A stretch of DNA of 64,000 nucleotides from Hymenopus coronatus (GCA_030762935.1 CM060900.1:289300784-289364783); one strand, 5' to 3'. Shown: positions 30,977-42,649, counted from the first letter of the stretch. The notes: a model not told the origin generated them from the sequence alone. Program-made: numbers and translations.

Positions 30977-31940
30977 GGCACAAGAGGGTACGCTGATAGT
31001 GGACCAGTCCAAGAAACTCCTGAAAGCCGGCTTATTGGATTCCTACACAATAACAGTGGCACCACACAAATCTTTGAATATTTGTAGAGGCGTGGTGACC
31101 ACCTCCTGCTTTTAGACTCCGAAATGGTTTCCAATCTCTCCGACTAGGGTGTATACCAGGCGTACCGTCTTCTAGGTAGACCTGAAGTTCAGTCGGTTTC
31201 GTAAAGGATGCCTTCCTAAGTTCAAGGATGCCACCTTACTTGAGACACTTTATTGAGGTTATGATCGCGCCGCTGTGAGGTCGTTTGTACCGAACCCTAT
31301 GTGTTGTTTTCTGTGTCAGAAGTTTGGTCAGACCTAAAGTCGGTGCACCTTCGACGCTACATGTGAACGTTGCGGCCAACCTGCTCACAGAGAAACTACT
31401 GGTGCTCGAGACCCTTGCTGCTTCCATTGTAAAGGGAACCATACATGTAGCTCCCGGCACTATCCGCGCTTTCTCGAGGAGGCCATCCAGGAGTTGCGAG
31501 CTAAGGAACATCTGACTTTTCCGGAAGCCAATCGTCGCTTTCAACAGCTGCAGCCTGCGACTATCTCAGGCTACGCCTCGGCGCTCCACCGCACTCCTGG
31601 TATCTCAGTGGCACTATATATCGTGCCAATTGTCAACGCGTGTACGTAAAGCGATCAGTCGCCGGCCACAACGACCTTGTAGCCTTCAAAATTCATAGCT
31701 TCCACTCCCACAGTGGCCATTCTGTTCTTAAACCCTTAGTTCGAACGACACCATCTGTCGCTGTCTCTCACGAGCGCAGTCGCAAAAACCTGAAGGTCGC
31801 TAATACACCCTGAAACTCCCGTTCTCGTTCTACGAGCCTTAGGGGATCTTTCGGATCCCGAAAATCCACGGATACTGACGATGACGCGGGCTATACTATT
31901 GTGGGTCCTAAGTGCGCAAAGAACAAAAAACATCCATCTT
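30977..31940 (+). pseudogene. Element I ORF1 (Gag-like)
   Basis: The frames carry KKLLKAGLLDSY and APHKSLNICRGVVTT near 31,010-31,110, and knuckles near 31,300-31,480 in other frames (a decayed FLCQKFGQT knuckle, then CERCGQPAHRE). The following block reads FPEANRRFQQLQPATISGYA (31,521-31,580). At least five frameshifts or stops are present. It is closely related to ORF1 of element C, which helps identify each piece. Confidence 0.7.
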
Positions 31941-32040
31941 AACTTCGTCTATCTTCGTTTGCCGCCATTTGTTTGCATCCCAGCTGCAACCTGATGTCAC
32001 TGTGATTTGCCGACAATCTCTCACGCCTCTACCCTTACTC

Positions 32041-32520
32041 CATGGCTCTTGTGACGTGGAATATCCGCGAGGTTGGTACACATAGGGCCAAACTGCAGCT
32101 GTTACTGCGGTCCTATACCCTCTAGTTCTACGTTTGCAGGAGACGAAACTTCGCGCTCAAGTAGGCGTATGATACGTGTTTACGAGCAGGTATATTACGT
32201 ACGCTCCACTGCTGGAATATACGTGGACGTCTACCTTTGTTTATTCAGGAGTTTATGAGGGACCGCGTTTTGCAAGTGGCGGTCGGTTCGGATTTCTCGA
32301 ATCTTTTTGTTCAAGATTACAGTTCCTCAGGGCTATCACGCTGTTTGCTCTAGCAATGTAGCTGTTGTACTAAGCGGATGCATCATTTATTCTTCAGCAC
32401 GACTATCTGTGCTTAGTAGATTGGACGCTGACCATAAGCAGGGTATTCGTGCTTTTCCAGCCAGCTCAGTTGTCAGCCTTTGTGCTGAATCGGCAGAACC
32501 CTCTTAGCACATTATGGCTA
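32041..32520 (+). pseudogene. Element I ORF2 endonuclease start and RT scraps
   Basis: MALVTWNIREVGTHRAKLQL is the ORF2 start. It runs to about 32,160 and then joins an RT segment equivalent to 58,285-58,400 of element D (WNIRGRLPLFIQEFMRDRV in form). A second jump leads to GCIIYSSARLSVLSRLDAD near 32,380. The catalytic box is deleted. Confidence 0.65.
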
Positions 32521-32738
32521 TCGTCAGGTGCGTGTGTATCCTATGTTTACTCCCTTCTTCAGTACCGGTTTGGACGAACGTTAATAGACATCTCAAATAT
32601 AGTACAAGGCTTACAGGTTTTCGTCTCCATTAGCTTTTTCGGAAGCTCGATATTGAACTGCCTTAGCATGTTTCCCAGGGGGGGGGGAGAGAACGCGCCC
32701 TCCCTTGGTTATGTGCTATATCCTATGTAGATCTCATA

Positions 32739-33560
32739 ATGACGGCATACGGAAAATCTACCGAGCCAGTGTCTAATATCCGTACTTGTGTTTTAGAGGT
32801 TTTATCTCCTTACAGTGACCCAATTTGCATATACACCGATGGAAATAACTGCACAGACGGTGTTGGATGTTCCATTGTGATTGGAACCGACCCATACACT
32901 TTCAGTTTCCATTGTAACATATTCATTTGTACTGCAGAGTTCTATGCCATACACCGAGCCCTTCTCTATGTACGTCGTCGATATTTAAGTGACTCCCTTA
33001 GTGCACTTCAGAACATTCCTAAACTCTACAGCTACCGTGCTATCATACAGCGCATTCAGGATGCCGGCCATGATTTATACACTTTTGATGTAAATGTGGA
33101 ATGTACATGGATTCCTGGTCATGTTGGCTTGCCAGGGAATGAAGAGGCGGATTTGGCAGCTAGGATGTCAACCATGGAACCTAGTATTGTAATTTCTACT
33201 TTAACGTTTGCAGACTTTGAGCCTTTTGTGCAGAGTGTGGTGCTTTCATGCTGGCATGAGGACTGGTCAGCTCCCAGCAAAAACAAGCTTAGAGAGGTAA
33301 AAGACTTTCCTATAAATCAGGTAACCTACTCTCGTGTTTCTCGTCAGTAGGAGGTGATTTTGGCTTGGTTGCGCAATGGGCAGTACAGTTTTACACATCA
33401 TTATCTTTTAAAGAGAGATCCTGTTTCTATTTGTTCACTCTGTGGAAATCTATTCTTGGTTCGGCATGTGCTACTAGAGTGCGCTACTCTAGCGGCGCTT
33501 CATTCAACCATATTGCTGCCGGTGTCCCTGGCAGAGGTTCTTGCATGACCACAGGGCGGG
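32739..33560 (+). pseudogene. Element I RNase H domain
   Basis: The open piece 32,739-33,350 has the acidic residues in order: Asp in CIYTDGNNCTDGVG, Glu in CTAEFYAIHRA, Asp in LSDSLSALQN and Asp in GNEEADLAAR after WIPGHVGLP. A TAG at 33,348-33,350 interrupts SRVSRQ*EVI, and the frame continues to the cysteine cluster (CSLCGNLFLVRHVLLEC). With one stop the domain is otherwise intact. Confidence 0.75.
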
Positions 33561-33879
33561 AGATAGGGTTTTTACTTTTTTATCCAACTAATGCTTACAT
33601 TAAGGATTTCATTTTAGTTGCATTTCTTTTGCTGTGTGTTCTGGGAGCAGTAGTTTGGTTTTGCATGTTGTATCCCAAGCACCTTTTAGCCTGAGGGCTT
33701 TGCTTTAGCTATCAGTTTAGTAATCTTTTTGCTCCATTTTCGCATATATTTTAGCTTCATCTATGGCTTTTGCCCCTATAGGTATTTTTACCCTGGTTTT
33801 ATAAGTGACTTGATTGTCATTTTACCTTTTATGTGTTATATGTCTTTTAACCTCTGGTGTTTGTTTGCATTTTGTTTTA

Positions 33880-33945
33880 TAAGGGTTCTAATTACCTTAA
33901 CAATTAAGCACCATTAAACACCAACCACCATCATCATCATGATCA
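33880..33945 (+). terminator. 3' end of element I: decayed hairpin and ATC tail
   Basis: AGGGTTCTAATTACC ... TTAAGCACCATTAAACACC is a decayed version of the shared hairpin, followed by an imperfect CATCATCATCATGATCATC tail. The preceding 33,561-33,879 is 3' UTR. Confidence 0.6.
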
Positions 33946-34599
33946 TCATGCTCTCCTTTTATTTGCTACCATTTCTCACTTTAGTTCTTTGAACTAAAAA
34001 TTCTATATACCTATCTGGTATTCTTTTAACCACATTTCCTCAACAACCACCAAGTAATAGAGCTTCAATAACAACTGTTTCAAACTTCCTATGTTTAACC
34101 CTCATAGTTAACAATAGCTTAGCTAGTCCTAATGTGAGGCTAATGTTTATCAAACATTTTCTAGCCTTTTCTTCCTTATTAATCTCTTAGTTCTATTCCC
34201 TCTCTTGATGTTAACAACTTATTTTCATCTAGCACCGAAATGCCGCCACATTCTGATGATACAACACTGCTTTTCACCTCTAACACATTCTAACTGCTCT
34301 GCTGCTGTTCCCAAGGTTTCTTTTCTCTCTCTGTCAGGTCACATACTGCTTCTGCCTTTCTTCTTTTTGGCAACACTGTCTTCTTAAATGACGTCAATGC
34401 ACTAGACCATCTTGACGGCACTGATATTGTTGTCACTGCTGTCATTACTGCTTATTCTGCTGTTTGTGACTCATTCTGCTTAATATCAGCACACCGTCAT
34501 TTGCTCTCTTTTTCTGTTGACTGTAAGATTTAGACCATTTCGTTCATGGCTTACTGCTACTGCCATGTTTGCCTGGGTGACTTGTAACTGGACTTCAGT
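33946..34599 (+). other. Non-coding stretch
   Basis: T-rich on this strand with no recognisable product. It may be the strongly decayed continuation of the minus-strand LINE-like sequence at 34,600-35,216. Confidence 0.4.
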
Positions 34600-35216
34600 T
34601 TTTCTGTTCTTTTCTTGAAGTCATCGCTAACATCCATTGATTATTTTCTACCCCATTATGTTAGTTCTGCCATGGGTTTCTCTTGTGTGCTGTTTCTCAC
34701 TTTGCCTGTCCAATTTCCCAACCATACAACTCCATTTCAAGATTTTCCTTCAATATTTTTGTTTTTTCTGGAGGCCACCTCTCTCATCTATCCTTATTTT
34801 TATGAATACTATATTACATCTTTTTCCCTTTTCTCCATTCTATTCTTCATTGAAACTACCTCCTTTCTTGTACTTAATCACTTATGTACTCTTTAAGGTC
34901 TTTAGTCTTCACTTTTAATGTGTCACATTGATCCGTTCCATCCATTTTTTTCTATTTTTGCAATGATTTTCTCCCGCATTGTTTGGATTTCTGTTTGGTC
35001 AAGATAGAATTCTGTTCCTCCAATAACTACCAGGATTCCTAGCACTCTCCCTATGATCAACAAATTTGACATATTCTTTACAAAGTTATATTTTTTTCCC
35101 ACAAATTTGATTCTCATGAACAATCCAATTCCTGCCCTTACACCACACTGTCCACATCCAGTTCCTTCTTCCTTCACTTTCACGAGCTTCTCATAAATAC
35201 AATGTTCTTCTCTCAT
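34600..35216 (-). pseudogene. Possible LINE ORF1 remnant with coiled-coil
   Basis: The minus-strand frame 34,923-35,216 ends with DQTEIQTMREKIIAKIEKNG, and further on (about 34,850) the text MKNRMEKREKDVI appears. Charged heptad-like sequence followed by an EKREK motif resembles the coiled-coil ORF1 of some insect LINEs. No zinc knuckle or RT is attached, and many stops occur. I am not sure of this. Confidence 0.3.
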
Positions 35217-35264
35217 GCTGGTTTACCATTTATTTAAAGTATACTTCAGGTATACAACTCCATG

Positions 35265-35600
35265 GCACAGCTCACCAAGAGCCTTGGCCTACCGCCCGGC
35301 CACTGCGTCCGCCATCTCGAGCCATTACAAATGTCATGGATGGGGTGCAGTGTTGCGGGGTGATACATGGTCAGCACATCGATCCCCCCCTGCTAGTTAA
35401 TGTGGTCTTCACAACCTGGAGCCACTACTTCTCCATCAAGTAGCTCCTCAATTGATCCCCCAGGGACCTCACGACTGAGTGCATCTCGGTCCAGGTCTCC
35501 CAGCAGGGGAAAAACTCCCCACGCCGGTACTGAGAGTCAAACCCAGGTCTTCCGCTTGGCAAGCAGCAACGTTACCACTGTTCTAAGGAGATGACCATAC
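35265..35600 (-). mobile_element. tRNA-derived SINE
   Basis: On the minus strand an A-box-like TAGAACAGTGGTAACG near 35,585 and a B box GGGTTTGACTCTC near 35,540 stand 30-40 bases apart, as in a tRNA head. A body with GGGAGTTTTTCCCCTGC follows down to about 35,265. The 3' tail is unclear. Distinct from the SINEs at 20,113 and 61,513. Confidence 0.6.
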
Positions 35601-36431
35601 TTCAGATACAGTTTTAATACATAAAATTAAATCACATCATATGGATTTAGTACACACTCATCTTTTTAGGTAGGCAAGTTCAGTTTCAGATACTTAATAA
35701 AATAAGTAACTAAACCCCTAAAATGGTGAAACAGACCTTTCTTTTTGTATCCTACAAACATTAAAAAAATAACTTTTAAAATTGTAAATAAATAGCTGCA
35801 AAATACTGCCTTATGCTTCCCATATTAATGACATTTGCTGTTGAGGCATTTTATATGCATGATTTGAATCCACATATTAGATAACAGGCATTCTTGTTTT
35901 TTAAGTCACAACTTTTTTTCTCGGCCACTCTTCCTGATACTGGCATTCTGAATTTGAAACCATAACTTCCATTGAATGGATTACATCTAAAGTACAGCTG
36001 AAGGAGACAGAGCCCTATACACTCCTAGGTCTTTTATTCTTACACTGCATTGATCACACTGATTATATAATGGTCTCCCCTATTGTGGGAAGCTACTGAA
36101 TAGCATATGCTGTTTGGTGCACAAACATGGAAGTTATTGAACCATTAATTTTTGTTACAATCCCAGGGTCTCTGCACTGCCTAACAGTATTTGGTGTAAT
36201 ATGTACAGCAATATTTTTTAAAGATATGAAATATTATACACTCTGTACTGCTTTTGGCTGTATTTATTATTTTAACAATTATCTTTATTGACTCAAAAGT
36301 TGGTTACAATTCATTGCTACAAATATTTCACTTGACACTTCAACGCATAGACAGTTTATGGCTTTCTCCATCTAAAGCCTGAGAGCCACTGTGCACTAAT
36401 ACTCCAGTTAAAGTCTGGTTCGCAACCCACA

Positions 36432-36433
<2 letters not shown>
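35601..36433 (+). other. Non-coding stretch
   Basis: AT-rich unique-looking sequence. No open frame or repeat recognised. Confidence 0.45.

Positions 36434-36465
<32 letters not shown>
36434..36465 (+). repeat. (CA)n microsatellite
   Basis: Sixteen CA/AC dinucleotides without interruption. Confidence 0.95.
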
Positions 36466-36469
<4 letters not shown>

Positions 36470-36494
36470 TTGCAATTCTTCCTTCTCTTACAGC

Positions 36495-36652
36495 TAGAAA
36501 ATTACATCACAGAACTTTATGGAGGCTTGTTGGACCTACTGAACAATTATGCTACATGTCATGTTCCTAAGCCTCCAGTTACTATGATGACATATTTCCT
36601 GTTTTTAGCATTCCAAGGTCTCCAACTCTGCCGACTTGTATACAAAAGTTAA
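36495..36652 (+). other. Possible isolated exon
   Basis: A pyrimidine stretch ending in TTCTCTTACAG (36,483-36,493) looks like a 3' splice site. It is followed by about 52 open codons to a TAA (ENYITELYGGLLDLLNNYA near the start). I do not recognise the product, and no upstream exon or poly(A) signal was found. It may be chance. A LINE starts about 55 bases further on. Confidence 0.2.
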
Positions 36653-36707
36653 CTTGAGAGCAGCCATACATAGCATTGTCTCGTTATGCTAGCACTTTCA
36701 TAACAGG

Positions 36708-37429
36708 GTGAAAGAGAAGGTGTCCTTCTTGGAAGCCCGGAAGCTCCTGCGCATCCGCCAACCCTCTATCCCGCGGTCCGGTACGTGTAGCTCAGTAGTA
36801 GTTAAACCGGTACTCCGATGGGGAATCGCTACTCAAACTTGCGATATTAACGGGGTCACCATTGCTGAAAAGACCCTTGTCGCCAGGCCGCTTGCAAAGC
36901 CCTCAACGTCTACGTGTACATCTATAACGGCACCTGCATCTGCCAAATCCGTCACAATAAAGAGTCCAGCACCGTCAACACCCAGACCTTCGACCTGGGG
37001 AACTAAGCCTGGGAAACCTATCAAACCTTCTACACCGGAGATGACGTTCAAGAACAGCTGTGTTCGCACCGACTTCTTAAAAGAAAGTGTTAAATCCACT
37101 CCCACAACATCTAAGGGGCAGAAAAGTTCACACAAATCTCCACGTCGATTCTCACCTGAGGAATCTTCTGGGGCAGCATGGATCGGCGACGACCAGCTTC
37201 GCCGATCAGCACCTCTAATCGTTTCGAGGTTCTTGAACCGAAATTTTCAATTGGAAAGGTGTCCTCCACCGTGGAGGAGATGGAACAGGAGGATTTTGCC
37301 CTCGCTGCAAGAGGGAGAGTGCGTAAGCGGCAGGATCGTGCTCAAGAAAAGAGCGTTATTCCAACAGCCAAAAATAACAAATTAAACGGACCAGCGCGGA
37401 CCAATATGCAAAAGCGCCTTTCTATATAG
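36708..37429 (+). pseudogene. J1 ORF1, C-terminal half
   Basis: The part after the zinc knuckles is kept: KVSFLEARKLLRIRQP, a Ser/Thr/Pro-rich linker, CVRTDFLKESVKSTP, then after a frameshift near 37,190 SNRFEVLEPKFSIGKV and the end block MQKRLSI. D-type ORF1 ends identically. The knuckles themselves are missing because of 5' truncation. Confidence 0.65.
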
Positions 37430-37469
37430 AACTTATCCCACAATATACATGTGTATCCTATAGTGGCAC

Positions 37470-38008
37470 ATAGGTGGAATAAAACCACATCGACCAGAGC
37501 TTGAATTGTTGCTCCACCATACTCAGCCTTTGATCGCATGTTTGCAAGAGACCAAGCTCCGTCCTCAAGACAACGTTACAATCAGGCAGTACTTCTCTGT
37601 AAGGTGTAATTTATTACTGACGGAGGGTGTTCCTGCACATGGAGGCACCATGCTGCAAATTACTAAGGATAGCAAAAAGACATCCTGGAGTAAATTTGTA
37701 GCATCTTTCAACCGACATACACCTTCCTCTGTCGTATGGGATAAGTTACGGTGTTTGGCTGGTAAATCGACCCAAATGCCCATCGCCAGTCTTAAAACAG
37801 CGCTGTAGTGGCTAACACTTGACAGTGCTTTTGCTCAAGTGTCTAGCTCAGATAACTTTTCCCATGAGTTTCTGCCTGTCAGGCTCAGGTGGAATCTCAA
37901 GCGTTTCCCTTTGCTTCTGGTAATTTTGAAGACTACAGTCGCCCTTTAACCATGGCGGAGCTAGACCATGCACTATCATAGCATAGTCCCCGCCACTCTC
38001 CAGAATCT
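37470..38008 (+). pseudogene. J1 ORF2 remnant
   Basis: LQETKLRPQDNVTIRQY marks the endonuclease start (37,535). After the internal jump the linker continues HTPSSVVWDKLRCLAGKST, then SHEFLPV. It ends in RT text equivalent to SPHNSAPGPDG of J2, breaking in the G run at 38,009-38,022. Confidence 0.6.
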
Positions 38009-38022
38009 TGGGGGGGGGGGGG

Positions 38023-38230
38023 GTGTCGATCAGTACTGTCAATCGGTTCGAGGTACTCAAATCGAAATTTTCTATTGGTAAGAGATCCTCCCCCGTGGAG
38101 GAGATGGAACAGGAGGATCCTACCTCCACTGCCAGGATCATGCTGCAGAAAATAAATGTTAGTCCGACTCCAAAGAAAAATAAATTAAACCGACCAGCAC
38201 AGCCTAATATGTAGAAACGTTTCTCCATCT
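38023..38230 (+). pseudogene. J2 ORF1, last ~65 codons
   Basis: VNRFEVLKSKFSIGKRSSPV repeats the J1 sequence at 37,205-37,265, followed by EEMEQEDP and the end of ORF1 near 38,230. Upstream ORF1 is absent. Confidence 0.6.
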
Positions 38231-38254
38231 AAACCTTATCCGCAAAGGCACACA

Positions 38255-41006
38255 ATGATTATCCTTCAGCGGAACATACGCGGTATTAGGCCACAACGAC
38301 CAGAGCTTAAAGTGTTGCTGCGCCAGAATCAACCTCTGGTCGTATGCTTACAAGAAACAAAGCTCCATCTATAGGGCACATTTTGCATCAGGCATTACTC
38401 CTCCTTACGGTGTGACTTATCACCGGAAGAAGGTATTCCGTTACATGGGGACACTATGATGCTGATCCGTGATGATATAATTGCCGAATCCGTGACCTTA
38501 GAATCCGATATCCAGTTCGTTGCTGTACGGATTCAGCTGCCTTCCGCTGCTATATTCACCATATGTAGCGTCTACCTGCCTCCTTCTGCTGACCTCTTCC
38601 TCACTGACTTAGAATACCTAGTTTCGCAGTTACCAAAACCCTTTCTATTGGTAGGCGACTTGAATGCCCAGCACCCAATTTGAGGCTCACTTCGGGCTTG
38701 TGCGAGAGGCCAGTTAATTGCCGACTTTTTAGACAATAAGAATCTCACTCTCCTGAACACCGGAGAGCCAACCTTTCCATCTGACGTCTTTCATAGTTTT
38801 TCACATCTTGATATAGCAATCTGTTCACCACAGTTAGCGGTCTCATTATCCTGGAGTATCATCTCTGATTTGCACTCTTGTGACCACTTTCCATGTCTTA
38901 TTCATCTCCAGCCCCAAAATGTATGTTCCACTCGTTTACCTAGGTGGCGCCTAGATCAAGCCTACTGGGAACTGTACTCCCGTCTGACTGAATTTAACTC
39001 TGATTAGTACGACTCTGTGAACCATCTGGTTGACCATCTCACAGAGAACATTCTTTCTGCTGCGGGGCACTTCATACGGCGTTCGACTGGCCTAAGCCGT
39101 CGATTTCCGGTACCTTGGTGGACCGATGCATGCCGGAATGCTATTTGTGCGCGCAGGCGTGCTCTCAGAGTTTTCCAGCGTCGCCCAACACTGGAAAACC
39201 TTGTACAATATAAAAAGCAGCGCGCCCGTTCTGGAAAAATTATTAAGGATAGCAAAAAGACATCTTAGAGCAAGTTTGTAGCCTCTTTCAACAAACATAC
39301 ACCTTCCTCTGTCGTATGTGATAGGTTAAGACGTGTGGCCGAAAAATCGACCCATATGTCCATTTCCGGTCTAAAAACAGCGGTAGGCTCTGTAATCGAT
39401 CCGTTGGAGGTGGCTTACACACTCGGCAGTGCTTACGCTCAAGTGTCTAACTCGGATCATTGTCCCCCTGAGTTTCTGCCTGTGAAGGCTCAGGTGGAAT
39501 CTCAAGGGTTCCGCTTTCCTTCTGACAACCTCGAAAACTATAATCGCCTCTTCACCATGGTGGAGCTAGACCACGCTCTTTTATCTCCGCACAACTCTGC
39601 ACCGGGTCCAGATGGCATCCACGTCGAAATGTTACAACGCCTCTTTCCTGGCGGTAAAGGTTACCTACTCCAGGTCTATAATCGTGTCTGGGTGTACGCC
39701 ACCTTTCCAGATAGTTGGAGGGAGGCCATTATCCCAATTTTGAAACCTGGTAAGGACCGTAACTTTCATTCCAGCTACCGTCCCATTTCCCTCACCAGTT
39801 GCGTTTACAAGGTGATGGAACGCATGATAAATCGGCGGACGGTATGGTGGGTGGAAACGTACACATTGTTCACCAACTCTCAGTGTGGCTTAAGCCGACG
39901 TCGGTCAGCAGCTGATCACCTTGTATTGCTGCGGAAGCAGATCATGGACGGCTTTCTTAAGAATTGCCAAACAGTTGGAATATTCTTTGACCTGGAGAAG
40001 GCTTATTATTCGTCCTGGAGAGGAGGGATCTTACCTACCCTCCTGAACTGGAATATACGTGGACGCTTACCGTTGTTTCTTCAGGAGTTTAGGAGGGGCC
40101 ATGTCTTCCGAGTAAGGGTCGGCTCGGTTTTTTTTAAATCCTTTTACCCAGGAGAACGGTGTGCCACAGGGCTCGGTTCTGAGCGTGAAGCTGTTTGCTA
40201 TAGCTATTAATTCTATCTCTCAATATGTTCCCCAGGTGTTTCCTCCTGCTTATTCGTAGACGAATCTGCCATCTTTTGTACTTCTCAACGAACGTCGACT
40301 TCAGCTATGTTTGGACAATCTTTATGATTGGAGCTTGCGAAACGGCTTTCGCTTTTCAACTGAGAAGACCGTCTGCGTTAAGTTCTGGCGCCGTAGGTGG
40401 CGAATGGCGCCTTCTCTTCGCCTCGGGACAGCTTTACTTCCCTTCGCTAATCAGGCGAAATTCCTGGGGTTGATATTCGATCGGAAACTATGCTGGCTAC
40501 CACATATAGCACAACTTAGAGCACGGGTGATCGTTCTCTTAATGTTTTACGGATACTAAGTGGCAAATCCTGGGGTGCAAATCGGACAGTGTTACTCCGT
40601 CTTTATCGTGCGCTGATTCGGTCCAAGTTAGACTATGGATGCATTGTGTATTCTTCAGCACGACCATCTGCATTGAGAAGATTAGACGCAGTCCATAATC
40701 AGGGCATCCGTGTGGCTGTTGGGGGTTTTCCCACCAGCCCAGTTATTAGCCTCTACGCCGAATTGGCAGAACCCCCTCTGCGATGTCGGCGGGATGTCCT
40801 GCTGTGTAATTATGGCTGTGGGCTTCGGAGCATGCCTTCGCATCCAACGTTTAACCCTTTTTTCCATTCTGTGCTGGACCTAAGATACGGCAACTTATCT
40901 CTCAGTCCCAGGCCCGCAGGTTTCCGTTTCCGCGAGCTACTTCGGAAACACGACATCTCACTTCTTCGCATGTTTTCCAACGGAGAGAGGGTGTACCCCC
41001 CTTGAT
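38255..41006 (+). pseudogene. J2 ORF2: endonuclease and reverse transcriptase
   Basis: It starts MIILQRNIRGIRPQRPELK. Endonuclease marks are CLQETKL, LLVGDLNAQHP, LDIAICSP and SDLHSCDHFP. In-frame stops lie near 38,370, 38,681, 39,005 and 39,266. RT marks are APGPDGIHVEMLQ, PGKDRNFHSSYRPISLTS, FFDLEKAYYSSW and, after a frameshift in the T run near 40,131-40,138, GSVLSVKLF. The catalytic box reads FVDE (second Asp to Glu). The RT C-terminus (KLDYGCIVYSSARPSALRRL) is open at 40,589-41,005. It is inactive because of stops and the box change. Confidence 0.8.
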
Positions 41007-41035
41007 TACGAGCTACATCCCACGTAGATCTGAGG

Positions 41036-41920
41036 ATGACGGTGTACGAGAAATCTGCGATGCCTCTATCTAGTATCCGTATTTGTTTTATGGAATTTTT
41101 ATTCCACTACAGTGGCCGCATCTGTATATACACCGAAGGCAGTAAGTGCGCCGACGGTGTTGGATGTGAGTTTGTGATGGAGACCGAAACACATACCTTT
41201 AGCTTGCATAGTAGCACATCCATTTGTACTGCTGAACTGTATGCCATCTATCGAGCCATTTGGTACGTTCGCCGTCGAAATTTTGGTGACTGCCTCATAA
41301 TGAGTGATTCTCTTAGTGCCCTTCAGAGCGTTCGTGAGTTGTACCCACACCATCCTATCGTGCAACGCATCCAGGACCCCCTCCGCATTCTACACACTTC
41401 TGGTGTAAATGTGGAGTATGCATGGATTCCTGGTCACGTCAGCCTACCGGGTAATGAAATGGTGGATTTGGCAGCTAAGACGGCAGCTACGCAACCCAGT
41501 AGAATGATTCCGTTTATGACCTCGGCGGACTTCCGGCTTGTTGTGCGGAGGGCGGCGCTTTCGTGCTGGTCTAATGAGTGGTCGTCTCTCCGCATGAACA
41601 AGCTCAGGGAAGTTATGGACCTGCCTGTAAACTGGGTAACCTCTCGTCTATCTCGTCGGGAGGAGGTGATATTGGCCCGTTTGCGGATCGGTCACTGCGT
41701 TTTTACACATAGCCATATTTTTAGGAAAGAACCCGCTCCTATCTGCCCGCTCTGTGCGGCGACATTGTCAGTGCGGCATGTCCTGCTGGAGTGAGTTGCG
41801 CTAGCAACCCTTCGCTTATCCTTGCAGCAGGCGGTCTCCCTTAAGGAGGTTCATGCCGATGACCATAGAGTGGTAGAGAAGCTTTTATCGTTTTTATCTC
41901 GAATGACAATAAGGGTTTAG
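41036..41920 (+). pseudogene. J2 RNase H domain
   Basis: The open piece 41,036-41,794 carries CIYTEGSKCADGVG (catalytic Asp replaced by Glu), CTAELYAIYRA, IMSDSLSALQS and WIPGHVSLPGNEMVDLAAK, so three of four acidic residues are normal. The cysteine cluster CPLCAATLSVRHVLLE ends at a TGA at 41,792-41,794 where a Cys codon is expected. The frame then continues to a TAG at 41,918-41,920. Confidence 0.75.
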
Positions 41921-42250
41921 GTTTTATTTCTTTTATCCAGACAGTTTTAATGGAGCGACAGTGCGTGCATTTTGCTTCCTACTAGTTACTTTTAACCAAA
42001 GGGCTGGTTTTAGTCACCTGTTTCGATCCTATTTGGCCTTTTAAACAAAGCCCATTTTAAATGCATCTGTGGCCGTAGCCATGAGTATTTTTTATCTTGA
42101 TTTTATACCTAACCCTCCTTTTTAGTTTATGTTGGTATTTTTCATTGTCTTTTACTTCTGGTGTTTTTATTGGAACTTGTTTTTATAAGGGCACTAATGA
42201 CCGTAGTAGTCAAGCGCCCCTAAACACCAACCATCAGCATCATCATAGAG
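41921..42250 (+). terminator. J2 3' UTR, hairpin and ATC tail
   Basis: The hairpin arms GGGCAC (42,189) and GCGCCC (42,214) enclose an 18-19-base loop with TAATGACCGTAGTAGTCAA, and CTAAACACC and CATCAGCATCATCAT follow. One pair in the stem is mismatched. Confidence 0.65.
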
Positions 42251-42649
42251 TGTGCTGCTCTAGTAGCTGTTCACATGACTCTCTAGCTGCCGGCCTACCT
42301 TGCCGAGGTTCTTGGCGATGACCCTGGTACAGTTGAGAAGGTTTTTAAAATGTTATCAACAATTACGTTTACGGTCAGGATCTAGTTCATTTTGTTATTT
42401 TTTGCTCCTCCTCCACCTTTGGTTTTACGTACTTTTATCCCTTAATAGGCTTATTGTTTACCATTGTTCATGCATTTTTAGAAATGTTCTGACAGTTTTT
42501 ACTGTTTCTTTTATGTCTAATTTTGGTTTGCATTTTATCCGTAGCTGATTTTAACCCATTTTTAAATCTGGTCTTGTGTCCCTTTTAGTTTTCTAAGGGC
42601 GCTGATAACCTAGTAGTTGAGCACCCTTAAACCCAATCTTCATAATCAC
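42251..42649 (+). mobile_element. RNase H LINE 3' fragment
   Basis: This 5'-truncated piece starts within the last codons of ORF2 (CAALVAVHMTL, then LPAYLAEVLGDDPGTVEKVF) and runs through a 3' UTR to a hairpin at 42,597-42,626 and a short CATAATCACCC tail. It begins directly after the ATC tail of J2. Confidence 0.7.

Larger units (their letters stand above)
30960..33945 (+). mobile_element. RNase H LINE I, internally deleted
   Basis: ORF1 is C-type (GTLIVDQSKKLLKAGLLDSY). ORF2 begins at 32,041 but jumps after about 120 bases from the endonuclease to the middle of the RT near 32,165, and jumps again near 32,365 past the catalytic box. RNase H and the 3' hairpin with ATC tail are present. The 5' UTR is absent. 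The deletions remove roughly 2 kb compared with C or J2. Confidence 0.75.
36705..38008 (+). mobile_element. RNase H LINE J1, truncated and internally deleted
   Basis: It begins inside ORF1 (VKEKVSFLEARKLLRIRQPS, matching D at about 55,960). It runs through the ORF1 end and the first 60 codons of the endonuclease, then jumps near 37,655 to the post-endonuclease linker (TKDSKKTSWSKFVASFN). It stops near 38,008 where a G run leads into J2. Neither RT core nor 3' end is present. Confidence 0.7.
38015..42250 (+). mobile_element. RNase H LINE J2, 5'-truncated
   Basis: It repeats the ORF1 end and ORF2 start already seen in J1, then continues through complete endonuclease, RT and RNase H to the 3' hairpin and ATC tail. 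The ORF2 frame is the same from 38,255 to about 40,130, broken only by four stops, so it is moderately preserved. The J1-J2 junction lies in a 14-G run. The next LINE fragment starts directly behind its tail. Confidence 0.75.

Noticed and set aside
34615..34918. Two hydrophobic frames of 93 codons that look like membrane proteins
   Set aside because: T-rich sequence gives Phe/Leu/Ser in any frame; both frames overlap and show no coding bias. The minus strand gives a better LINE ORF1-like reading.
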